From: Candidatus Altarchaeota archaeon
Lineage (GTDB): Archaea; Altiarchaeota; Altiarchaeia; JAFGQM01
NCBI GenBank assembly: GCA_016935655.1
Contig: JAFGQM010000084.1
Coordinates: forward strand, 1 to 42,485
Reading direction: 5' to 3'
Length of the DNA: 42,485 bases
In this document: positions 1-7,215 of the stretch, piece by piece
Position numbering within the stretch: position 1 is the first letter of the stretch
How the letters are laid out: the number at the start of each line of letters is the position of its first letter
Position numbers and translations under genes: made by a program
The notes under the pieces: generated by a model
Told to the model about the DNA's origin: nothing
Databases searched by the model: none
The model's input: the letters and a program-made list of their open reading frames with translations, nothing else

Positions 1-770
1 ACATACACGGCGGGGACGTAAGCGGGGGGCATGACGAGGCCGTAAGGCATGCGATAACCAAGTTGTCCCACATACACTTCCCGGTTACTGAGAAGAGCAG
101 GGAGAGGATAATAAAGCTGGGCGAGGACCCGAAAAGGGTCTTCATGGTGGGCGCGCCAGGGCTGGACAGCATACTCAATAAAAGACTGATGACGAGGGAG
201 GAGACCCTCACGAAGTTCGGGCTGGCTGAGCCTTATCTGGTGGTGGTCCAGCACCCGGTCCCGACGGAGCCGGAAAAGGCGGTCGGGCAGTTTAAGGAGA
301 CTCTAAAGGCCCTGGATGCCCTCAAAAAGCAGACTGTGATGATCTACCCGAACTCCGATGCCGGGGGGAGGGCGATAATAGGGGAGATTGAAGAATTCAA
401 AAGGCCTTTTGTGAAGACTTTCAAGAGCCTGCCGCATGAGGACTACCTGAGCCTGTTGAAACATGCTGGAGCGCTAGTGGGCAACTCGAGCAGCGGCATC
501 ATAGAGACGCCGTCCTTCCATGTCCCGGTGGTCAACATAGGCATACGCCAGGAGGGGCGCGAAAGGGCCAATAATGTCATGGATGTCGGGCATGATGAGG
601 ATGAAATAACTGCGGCCATCAAGAAGGCTCTGTTTGACGGGGGGTTTAAGGATGTGGTAAAAAAGTGCAAAAACCCGTATGGGGAGGGCAAGGCTGGCAA
701 GAGGATAGCCGACGTGTTGGGCAAGGTCGAGATGGGGGAAGGGTTCATACAGAAGAGATTGGCTTATTAA
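1..770 (+). CDS. neuC: UDP-N-acetylglucosamine 2-epimerase, hydrolysing (NeuC type), 5' partial
   Basis: The reading frame is open to the left edge: in-frame codons from base 3 encode HGGDVSGGHDEAVRHAITK, a hallmark of hydrolysing UDP-GlcNAc 2-epimerases, so the TTG at 63 is not the true start. The C-terminal part holds the GNSSSGIIE sugar-nucleotide loop typical of the family. The family converts UDP-GlcNAc (or a UDP-diacetamido sugar) to UDP plus the free 2-epimer, a step in sialic and legionaminic acid synthesis in the cytoplasm. The downstream 4,6-dehydratase, aminotransferase and formyltransferase fit a legionaminic-type substrate better than plain ManNAc, which is an inference. Synthase (NeuB) and cytidylyltransferase (NeuA) genes would be expected just outside the left edge. 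The 3' end is intact. Confidence 0.88.
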   Translation, partial: IHGGDVSGGHDEAVRHAITKLSHIHFPVTEKSRERIIKLGEDPKRVFMVGAPGLDSILNKRLMTREETLTKFGLAEPYLVVVQHPVPTEPEKAVGQFKETLKALDALKKQTVMIYPNSDAGGRAIIGEIEEFKRPFVKTFKSLPHEDYLSLLKHAGALVGNSSSGIIETPSFHVPVVNIGIRQEGRERANNVMDVGHDEDEITAAIKKALFDGGFKDVVKKCKNPYGEGKAGKRIADVLGKVEMGEGFIQKRLAY

Positions 771-793
771 CGCGAAGATTCAAGAAAAACAGG

Positions 794-1741
794 ATGAAAC
801 GGACTAACCTCGCTGTTTTCATATCCGGAAGGGGGTCAAATCTGAAGGCCATAATAGACGCCATAGAGAGGGGTTATCTTGATAGGGTAGATCTAAAAGT
901 CGTGGTGAGCAACAAGGGGGGGGCCATGGGCATAGAGCACGCGAAAAACGCGGGCATACCTTATCACATAATAGAGCGCGGCGATATGACGAAAGAGGAG
1001 CATGACGAGAAGGTCATGCAGGCGATCGAAGAGTATGGCATAAACTTGATATGCCTGGCGGGCTACATGCAGGTGCTCCAGACAAAGTTCGTGAGAAGAT
1101 ATAGGTGGGGGATGATGAATATACACCCATCGCTTCTTCCCGCCTTCGGCGGGGGCATACACGCACAAAGGGACGCTCTGGAATACGGGGCCAAGATCTC
1201 AGGCTGCACTGTGCATTTCATCGACGAAGGAATAGACACCGGGCCCATAATAATCCAGGCAGCGGTCCCGGTAAAGGACTCCGATACTGAAGAGACTTTG
1301 GCCGCCAGGATACTCGAGCATGAGCATATAATCTACCCGAAGGCCATAAAGCTCTTCTCGGAGGGCAGGCTGAAGATAGAGGGCAGGAAGGTGAAGGTGG
1401 AGGGCGAGGTGAAGGCCGGCGCCATAGAGGACGCACGGTACCATATGAAAAGGATCGGGGTTTCAAAGGAGGCCGTAGATGGCCTGTCAAAGAAGGCCGG
1501 CGGGTACTCGATACTCGTGGAGAACGTGATGCCAAGGGAGGCGATGGTCCTCAAGCAGGAGATGCTCTCGCGAGGCGGGGACTGTGCAGTCCCGAAGGAC
1601 TGCATTTTGAACAACCTTGTATTCACCGATGTCATACTCCTCGGTTCATCAAAGCAGTTCAAGGATCTTGCGGTTTCCTTAAAAAAGCAGGCGTTCGACC
1701 TGCCCAAGGCCGGAGCTGCTATAGAGAGGGTGATAAGATGA
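794..1741 (+). CDS. PurN-like formyltransferase with a C-terminal extension resembling the N-terminal part of dihydropteroate synthase
   Basis: ATG 794 is chosen because the Rossmann-like start (ISGRGSNLKAI, residues 10-20) follows directly; the frame is open further upstream but without homology. Residues 1 to about 200 match phosphoribosylglycinamide formyltransferase (PurN): NIHPSLLPAFGGG with catalytic Asn109 and His111, and DEGIDTGP with Asp148. PurN uses 10-formyl-tetrahydrofolate to formylate GAR. PurN is normally about 200 residues; this protein has 315. Residues 240-315 (PREAMVLKQEMLSRGGDCAVP, then DVILLGSSKQ) resemble the leader region of one class of dihydropteroate synthases, without the catalytic barrel. 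The stop overlaps the ATG of the next formyltransferase (ATGA at 1738), suggesting translational coupling. Its role could be purine synthesis, or formylation or folate handling for sugar modification; the context favours the latter but does not prove it. Confidence 0.8.
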   Translation: MKRTNLAVFISGRGSNLKAIIDAIERGYLDRVDLKVVVSNKGGAMGIEHAKNAGIPYHIIERGDMTKEEHDEKVMQAIEEYGINLICLAGYMQVLQTKFVRRYRWGMMNIHPSLLPAFGGGIHAQRDALEYGAKISGCTVHFIDEGIDTGPIIIQAAVPVKDSDTEETLAARILEHEHIIYPKAIKLFSEGRLKIEGRKVKVEGEVKAGAIEDARYHMKRIGVSKEAVDGLSKKAGGYSILVENVMPREAMVLKQEMLSRGGDCAVPKDCILNNLVFTDVILLGSSKQFKDLAVSLKKQAFDLPKAGAAIERVIR

Positions 1742-2673
1742 GAATACTTTTCATGGGGCACCAGAAGTGGGGCTGTCTGGCGCTGGAGGCGCTTTTGAAG
1801 AAGGGGCACAAGATAGTGGGGGTTGTGACAGAGAGGGACTCCTTCGACGACGCGAGCTACAAGGCCCTTGCGGAATACGGCTGCTATGACTCGCTCAAGG
1901 AATTCGCAAAGAAGCAGGGCCTGCAGGTGTACCAGCCGGATGACGCCAACGATGCCAAGTTCATAAAGGTCGTTGACGGGCTTGCCCCCGAGCTGATAGT
2001 CATCGTCTCATACCACACCATAATAAAAAAGCAGCTAATTGAGAAATATCGGATAATAAACGCTCATGGTGCTCCGCTGCCACACTACAGGGGAAGGGCA
2101 CCCATAAACTGGGCGATAATAAACGGGGAGCAGAAGACCGGTGTCACTGTGCACTTCATCGACGAGGGTGTGGACACCGGCCCGATAATCCTGCAGGAGA
2201 TGGTGGGCATAGGTGAGAACGAGGCAGCCATAGAGGTCATGAGGAAGACCCTGCCTCTGTATGGGAAGCTTGTGGTAGAAGCGGTGGACAGGATTGAAAA
2301 AGGCACAGTGAAGAGGACCCCCCAGGACCCCTACAGCGGGACCTACTTCCCGAAAAGGACTGCCGAGGACGGTCTGATAGATTGGGGTTGGGACACGCAG
2401 GACCTGCACAACTGGATACGCGCCCTGACAAGGCCTTACCCCGGAGCATTCACCTTGTACAGGGGCAGGAAACTGTTTGTCTGGGAATCGGAGATTCCAA
2501 AGGAAAAAAAGAGGGTTTCACCGATCCCTGGAATCGTCTTTGGCAGGACCAAGGAGGGCGGGATAAAAGTCAGCACCCGGGATTCTTTCATAATACTGAA
2601 AAGCGCGCAGATAGAGGGTGAAGAGGAGAAGGCGCCGGCAGAGAGTGTGAAGATCGGCGACTACCTAAGATGA
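1738..2673 (+). CDS. Sugar N-formyltransferase (Fmt/ArnA-like)
   Basis: The 311-residue protein has the two-domain layout of the Fmt family. The N-terminal formyltransferase domain has the catalytic triad in NAHGAPLPHYRG (Asn108, His110) and DEGVDTGP (Asp146). The C-terminal Formyl_trans_C-like domain starts near DGLIDWGWDTQDLHNWIRAL (about 211-231). Archaea do not formylate initiator methionine, so a methionyl-tRNA role is unlikely. Family members such as ArnA and VioF transfer formyl from 10-formyl-THF to a 4-amino sugar nucleotide. The next two genes make a 4-amino sugar, and the aminotransferase start overlaps this stop (ATGA at 2670), so a UDP-4-amino-4,6-dideoxy-HexNAc acceptor is the best inference. 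No acetyltransferase of the PglD/LegH type is present, which fits formyl replacing acetyl. Confidence 0.85.
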   Translation: MRILFMGHQKWGCLALEALLKKGHKIVGVVTERDSFDDASYKALAEYGCYDSLKEFAKKQGLQVYQPDDANDAKFIKVVDGLAPELIVIVSYHTIIKKQLIEKYRIINAHGAPLPHYRGRAPINWAIINGEQKTGVTVHFIDEGVDTGPIILQEMVGIGENEAAIEVMRKTLPLYGKLVVEAVDRIEKGTVKRTPQDPYSGTYFPKRTAEDGLIDWGWDTQDLHNWIRALTRPYPGAFTLYRGRKLFVWESEIPKEKKRVSPIPGIVFGRTKEGGIKVSTRDSFIILKSAQIEGEEEKAPAESVKIGDYLR

Positions 2674-3782
2674 GAATGGAAATACCGATGTCTAGACCGA
2701 TGATAACGCAAGAAGACATAGACGAGGTGATGTCGGTGCTAAAGACCCCCTTCCTGAGCATGGGGCCGAAGACTGACCGGTTCGAGAAGGGGTTCGCCGA
2801 GTACATAGGGACGAAGTATGGTGTGGCTGTGAATGCGGGGACTTCGGCCCTGCATATAGCCATCAGGGCGCTGGACTTGAAGCCCGGGGAGGAGGTGATA
2901 ACGACGCCGTTCAGCTTCATAGCATCCTCGAACTGCATTTTGTATGAGGGAGGGAAGCCTGTTTTTGTGGATATAGATCCCAAAACACTCAACATAGACC
3001 CCAGTGGGATAAGCGAGGCGATAACTGATAAAACAAAAGCGATTCTCCCTGTGCACGCCTTCGGGCAGCCCTGTGATATGAAAGCCGTAATGGAGATCGC
3101 CGAGGACCATGGTCTCAAGGTGATCGAGGATGCATGCGAGTCTGTGGGGGCCGAGTATCTCGGGAAAAAGGCGGGGACTTTTGGTCTATGCTCTACATTC
3201 GCCTTCTATCCCAACAAACAGATGACCACTGGGGAGGGGGGGCTATTACTCACTGATGACGAAGACGTCTACCGGCTCGCGCGGAGCCTGAGGAACCAGG
3301 GGAGGTCCGAGAACTCACAGTGGCTGGAGCATGAAAGGCTGGGCTACAACTACAGGATGGACGAGATGAGCGCCGCCCTGGGCCTAAGCCAGCTGAGGCG
3401 GATCGACAAGATCCTTGCGATGCGGCAGAAGGTAGCCGAGGGGTACACGAAGCTGCTTTCCGCTGCAGGTGGTGTCCAAACGCCTGTCATAGACAAGAGG
3501 GTCAACAAGATGAGCTGGTTTGTCTATGTGGCGAGGGTGAGCCCGGGAATGAGGAACAAGCTCATGGATGAACTCGCCAAGAGGGGCGTGCCGTCAAAGC
3601 CCTATTTCACCACGATCCATTTACAGCCTTTCTACAGAAAACTATTCGGGTTCAAGGAGGGCGACTTCCCGGTCTGCGAGGAGGCGAGCAGGAGCTGTAT
3701 CGCTCTGCCCTTCTTCTCGGAGATGAGCGAGGATGAAGTCATTTATGTGTGTGAGCAGGTAAAAGAAATCATGAGAGGTTAA
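2670..3782 (+). CDS. DegT/DnrJ/EryC1/StrS-family PLP sugar aminotransferase
   Basis: The 370-residue length is normal for the family. The PLP lysine is Lys183 in FAFYPNKQMTTGEGG, and Asp154 in VIEDACE should contact the pyridine nitrogen. NAGTSALHIAI (55-65) forms the phosphate cup and VHAFGQP (128-134) is the usual substrate loop. The family moves an amino group from glutamate to a keto sugar nucleotide. The adjacent UDP-GlcNAc 4,6-dehydratase provides a UDP-4-keto-6-deoxy-HexNAc, so a PglE/LegC/PseC-type 4-amination is inferred. An alternative start (Met7, MSRPMI) exists, but the start at 2670 overlaps the previous stop and is kept. A single base separates its stop from the dehydratase start. 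Confidence 0.9.
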   Translation: MRMEIPMSRPMITQEDIDEVMSVLKTPFLSMGPKTDRFEKGFAEYIGTKYGVAVNAGTSALHIAIRALDLKPGEEVITTPFSFIASSNCILYEGGKPVFVDIDPKTLNIDPSGISEAITDKTKAILPVHAFGQPCDMKAVMEIAEDHGLKVIEDACESVGAEYLGKKAGTFGLCSTFAFYPNKQMTTGEGGLLLTDDEDVYRLARSLRNQGRSENSQWLEHERLGYNYRMDEMSAALGLSQLRRIDKILAMRQKVAEGYTKLLSAAGGVQTPVIDKRVNKMSWFVYVARVSPGMRNKLMDELAKRGVPSKPYFTTIHLQPFYRKLFGFKEGDFPVCEEASRSCIALPFFSEMSEDEVIYVCEQVKEIMRG

Positions 3783-3783
3783 G

Positions 3784-4809
3784 ATGAAAGACACCTTCAA
3801 GGGAAAGGACATACTCGTAACAGGCGGGGCGGGTTCGATAGGCTCCGAGATAGTGAGGCAGTTGCTGGACTATGATGTCAAAAGGGTGAGGGTCCTGGAC
3901 AACAGCGAAAGCGGGCTGTTCCACCTGGAGGAGGAGCTGTGCAGCTCCGGGAAGGATTACAATAAAGCCAGGTACTTCGTAGGGGACGTCCGCGACCTCC
4001 ACCGGATAAGGCTGGCCATCGAGGGTGTGGACATAGTGTTCCATGCAGCTGCGTTGAAACATGTACCGCTGTGCGAGTACAACCCCTATGAAGCTGTAAA
4101 GACGAACGTCCTGGGGACCGAGAATGTCCTGGAGGCTGCGCGCGACGAGGGCGTGGAGAAGCTCATCACTATAAGCACGGACAAGGCTGTCAACCCCATA
4201 AACACCATGGGCGCCACAAAGCTGCTGGCCGAGAAGATAACTTTGAATGCAGGCTTCGGCGAGTTCAAGACCATGTTCAGCTGCGTCAGGTTCGGGAATG
4301 TTCTGAACAGTGATGGTTCGGTGATACCCATATTCAAACGCCAGATAGCCAAGGGCGGGCCCGTCACTATAACCGCAGACAATATGACGCGCTTCTTCAT
4401 GTCCATGTCTGATGCTGTAAGCCTGGTGCTGAAGGCCACCGAGGTAATGAAGGGCCGGGAGATATTCATACTGAAGATGAACGCCATAAGGATAACCGAC
4501 CTGGCCGAGGCCATGATAGAGATAATGGCACCGAAATTCGGTCATAAACCAAGGGACATCAAGATGACCAAGATAGGGAAGAGGCCCGGCGAGAAGCTGT
4601 ATGAGGAGCTCCTGACCGAGGAGGAGATAAAGCACGTGGAGGAGAAGGAGGACATGTACGTCCTGAGGCCAGGCAGGACCGTGCCGGGGGAGGTAATCTC
4701 AGATTATGAGGGCAAACCGGGCATACCGGAGTATAATTCAAAGACTGTGAAGAAGCTGGGCAAGGACGAGATAAAGAAGGTGTTGGAGAGGGAGCTAAAA
4801 GAGTACTGA
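3784..4809 (+). CDS. UDP-N-acetylglucosamine 4,6-dehydratase (CapD/PglF-type SDR)
   Basis: The 341-residue protein is a soluble CapD-family SDR. The NAD-binding glycine motif is TGGAGSIG (13-20), the family signature LKHVP is at 91-95, and the active site is STDKAVNPINTMGATK (131-146). Tyr of the usual YxxxK is replaced by Met142 with Lys146, as in the PglF/WbpM/CapD branch. In that branch Asp133 and Lys134 act in catalysis. It lacks the membrane helices of long PglF/WbpM forms. The expected product is UDP-2-acetamido-2,6-dideoxy-xylo-hexos-4-ulose, the substrate of the preceding aminotransferase. It is the last gene of this plus-strand operon; its stop codon abuts the stop of the convergent flippase gene with no base between. 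Confidence 0.9.
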   Translation: MKDTFKGKDILVTGGAGSIGSEIVRQLLDYDVKRVRVLDNSESGLFHLEEELCSSGKDYNKARYFVGDVRDLHRIRLAIEGVDIVFHAAALKHVPLCEYNPYEAVKTNVLGTENVLEAARDEGVEKLITISTDKAVNPINTMGATKLLAEKITLNAGFGEFKTMFSCVRFGNVLNSDGSVIPIFKRQIAKGGPVTITADNMTRFFMSMSDAVSLVLKATEVMKGREIFILKMNAIRITDLAEAMIEIMAPKFGHKPRDIKMTKIGKRPGEKLYEELLTEEEIKHVEEKEDMYVLRPGRTVPGEVISDYEGKPGIPEYNSKTVKKLGKDEIKKVLERELKEY

Positions 4810-6276
4810 TCAGTCTAGTATAACCTCTTGTCTCTTTATCAGGCTTTTGAAAAATTTCAGTTCGGTTTTCTTGAAGGCTTTTAGCAGGAAGAGGACCCCA
4901 AAGTATATCCCTGCGCCAAGCAGCACCGCCAGGACTATGTTGACCCAACCCTTCGGCGCTATGAAATAAAGAATAATGCCCATCAGGGAGGCTGCTGCAA
5001 TGGACTTTGAGAGGAAGACAGGGTCTATGGAAATCTTTATGTATGGGGCCGAGAGTATTGAAGCTGCAATGAATTGTCCGGTGAAGCAGATGAGGGTCGC
5101 TATTGCTGAACCTACAATTCCCAGTACGGGGACTAAAAGGATGTTCAAAAAGATGTTTGCTATGGCTGCGACGATAACAAGGCTAGCCGACCAAGTAGTC
5201 CTTTTTATCAAGAATAATACACTCACGTTTATGAGATAGAGCCCATACATTATATTTGACAGAGCTACTATAGTGGTGATGGCCATCGAGCCGTCGACGA
5301 ACTCCGCGGTTGTAAGGGAGCGTATTATTACGGGTGACAAAATTGCCAGGCCTATTGTCGCCGGTATCGAGAACATGAGGAAGTATTTCATGCTGTAGCT
5401 GAGGTAGTTCTTGACCTGGTGCATTTTCGATTCATCATATGCCTTGGAAAGGGGGGCGAGTAAAGCGGTGTCTATGGCATGCAGGAAAAAGAGAAGGACG
5501 TTGGCAAGGTTGTATGCCACCGAATAGATGCCTACTGCGACTGAGCTCATCATAAAACCTATGACGTATCTGTCCCCCACATTCAAGATAGAGATTGAAA
5601 GAGAACCCAAGACTAGGGGTAAACCAAACTTTAGGTATGGGCCCACGATCATAAGATTAGGTCTTGCTAGACCTATATCTTTCAGTATCAAGATGAGGGA
5701 GATTATTATGAGTATGATTTTTGTTATAATGAATGCGTAGATTACATGCAAGAGGCCATATCCCATTAGTAAAAATACGACAGCAAGGCCTATGCTGCCC
5801 AGGGTATCTGATAACTTCACTAGGGAGAATGTCAACATCTGCCTGCGTATTCTGAAATAGTCTATGAAGGTCGTAACAAATGATAAAGGCAGGAGAAGTG
5901 AGCCTATTCTGATTACTTCGACACTCCCGGGATCACCAAATACCGTGTTCGCAAGAGTTTCAGCGAAGATAAACATTAGAAAAGCTGAGATTATGGAGGT
6001 TATCGAAAGGAAAGAACAAACAGAAAAAAATTTGGAGGATAGAATCCTTTTGTCTTTCTCCGATGAAAGAAAGCGGATGATGCTTGCGCCTAAACCAAAA
6101 CTGGAGATTGTGCCAAAAAAGGTTATGGTTACTATGAGTGTGGTGTAAACACCATAATCAGATGCGCCGAGAGTCTTGGTGAAGATGGGGAGGAATATCA
6201 AGGGCTTCAATTTCATGATAATCTCTGTAATGCCCACTATCCCGACATCTTTAGTAAATTTTTTATATATGTCCAT
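4810..6276 (-). CDS. Wzx-like lipid-linked oligosaccharide flippase (MOP superfamily)
   Basis: Starting at the ATG complementary to 6274-6276 gives 488 residues (MDIYKKFTKDVGIVGITEII...). The frame runs upstream into the divergent galU gene, so longer starts are rejected. The protein is almost wholly hydrophobic, with about 12 to 14 predicted membrane segments, and has the N-terminal TKTLGASDYGVYTTL pattern common to polysaccharide flippases (RfbX/Wzx). Its family moves polyprenyl-linked glycans across the membrane, the step needed before AglB acts. The middle of the gene is AT-richer than the flanking sugar genes, which is common for wzx genes and may signal transfer. It has its own divergent promoter region with galU. 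Confidence 0.85.
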   Translation of the reverse strand: MDIYKKFTKDVGIVGITEIIMKLKPLIFLPIFTKTLGASDYGVYTTLIVTITFFGTISSFGLGASIIRFLSSEKDKRILSSKFFSVCSFLSITSIISAFLMFIFAETLANTVFGDPGSVEVIRIGSLLLPLSFVTTFIDYFRIRRQMLTFSLVKLSDTLGSIGLAVVFLLMGYGLLHVIYAFIITKIILIIISLILILKDIGLARPNLMIVGPYLKFGLPLVLGSLSISILNVGDRYVIGFMMSSVAVGIYSVAYNLANVLLFFLHAIDTALLAPLSKAYDESKMHQVKNYLSYSMKYFLMFSIPATIGLAILSPVIIRSLTTAEFVDGSMAITTIVALSNIMYGLYLINVSVLFLIKRTTWSASLVIVAAIANIFLNILLVPVLGIVGSAIATLICFTGQFIAASILSAPYIKISIDPVFLSKSIAAASLMGIILYFIAPKGWVNIVLAVLLGAGIYFGVLFLLKAFKKTELKFFKSLIKRQEVILD

Positions 6277-6336
6277 ATCAGCATAAGAAACTACGCATAT
6301 TTTTAATTTGTTTATCAAAAATAGAGGGAAATTGTA
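6277..6336. promoter_or_regulatory. Divergent promoter region between flippase gene and galU
   Basis: The 60-base AT-rich spacer separates two divergent start codons. The stretch around 6295-6310 (gcatatttttaatttg) lies about 24 to 34 bases from both ATGs, a suitable place for archaeal TATA boxes in both directions. A GAGGG at 6324-6328 could serve as a ribosome site for galU. This is pattern reading only. Confidence 0.4.
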
Positions 6337-7200
6337 ATGAAGATAAAAAAAGCAGTCATACCTGCAGCCGGTTTGGGAACGCGATTCCTTCCTGCCACAA
6401 AAGCGCAGCCGAAGGAAATGCTGCCCATAATAGACAAGCCTACGATACACTTTGTCGTTGAAGAGGTGGTGAAGTCGGGCATAAATGACATTCTGATAGT
6501 TACCGGCAGGGGCAAGAGGGCGATAGAGGACTATTTTGACAGGAACATAGAGCTGGAGAGGCATCTTATGGCCAACAAGGAGACCGAGCTGCTCAAGGAG
6601 ATAGAGTACCTATCCGAAATGGCTGACGTGCATTATGTGCGCCAGAAGGAGCAATGGGGGCTGGGCCATGCAGTCTATTGCGCGCGCAATCATATTGCGG
6701 GGGAGCCATTTGCAGTCCTATTGGGGGATACTGTAGTGGAAAACAAAGTTCCGTGTACCCAACAACTGGGTAGGTTATATGACAAGCTGGGTGGTTCGGT
6801 AATAGCTGTCGAAGAGGTCCCAGAAGCGAATATCCAAAAGTATGGCATCGTAGGCGGTAGGATGATTGATGGGAAAACAATGGATGTAGGGGTTATGGTT
6901 GAAAAACCAAATCCTAAGGATGCGCCTTCGAATCTGGGGGCGATAGGTAGATATGTCTTGACGCCAGAGATTTTTGACGTCTTGGAACAAACAAAACCTG
7001 GCGTTAGGGGGGAGATACAACTGACAGATGCCTTAAGAACCCTGCTCAAGACCCAGAAGGTTTATGGTTATAAGTTTGACGGCATCAGATATGACATTGG
7101 GGACAAGCTCGATTATCTGCGCGCTACTGTAGAATTCGCGCTTAGGAGGCCTGATATCTCCAAGGGCTTCAAGGAATATTTGGACAAAGTGAAGCTGTAG
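6337..7200 (+). CDS. galU: UTP-glucose-1-phosphate uridylyltransferase
   Basis: The 287-residue length and sequence match GalU (AglF in haloarchaeal N-glycosylation). The nucleotide motif is AAGLGTRFLPATKAQPKEML near residue 9, followed by EQWGLGHA, LLGDTVV and a C-terminal GEIQLTDALRTLL. It makes UDP-glucose from UTP and glucose-1-phosphate, the parent of UDP-glucuronate, UDP-xylose and UDP-galactose-type sugars used by other genes here. The first half has the GC-richer codon use of the cluster; from about 6710 the third positions become more A/T rich. A diverged copy of the last 85 or so codons lies at 8776-9033, suggesting the gene is a recombinant (see the pseudogene entry). It is convergent with the radical SAM gene, 15 bases away. 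Confidence 0.93.
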   Translation: MKIKKAVIPAAGLGTRFLPATKAQPKEMLPIIDKPTIHFVVEEVVKSGINDILIVTGRGKRAIEDYFDRNIELERHLMANKETELLKEIEYLSEMADVHYVRQKEQWGLGHAVYCARNHIAGEPFAVLLGDTVVENKVPCTQQLGRLYDKLGGSVIAVEEVPEANIQKYGIVGGRMIDGKTMDVGVMVEKPNPKDAPSNLGAIGRYVLTPEIFDVLEQTKPGVRGEIQLTDALRTLLKTQKVYGYKFDGIRYDIGDKLDYLRATVEFALRRPDISKGFKEYLDKVKL

Positions 7201-7215
7201 CCTTGCCCAACAAAA

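Noticed and set aside
63..65. TTG as start of the first gene
   Set aside because: In-frame codons from base 3 already encode conserved family residues, so the gene continues beyond the left edge.
1738..2673. Methionyl-tRNA formyltransferase
   Set aside because: The family match is real, but archaea do not use formyl-methionine initiation and the neighbours make amino sugars.
3769..4635. Long open frame on the minus strand opposite the 4,6-dehydratase
   Set aside because: It mirrors the codon pattern of a clearly conserved gene on the other strand and its product shows no family motifs.
4810..6564. Longer flippase start at 6564
   Set aside because: The extra 96 codons lie antisense in galU and encode nothing membrane-like; the ATG at 6276 fits the family.
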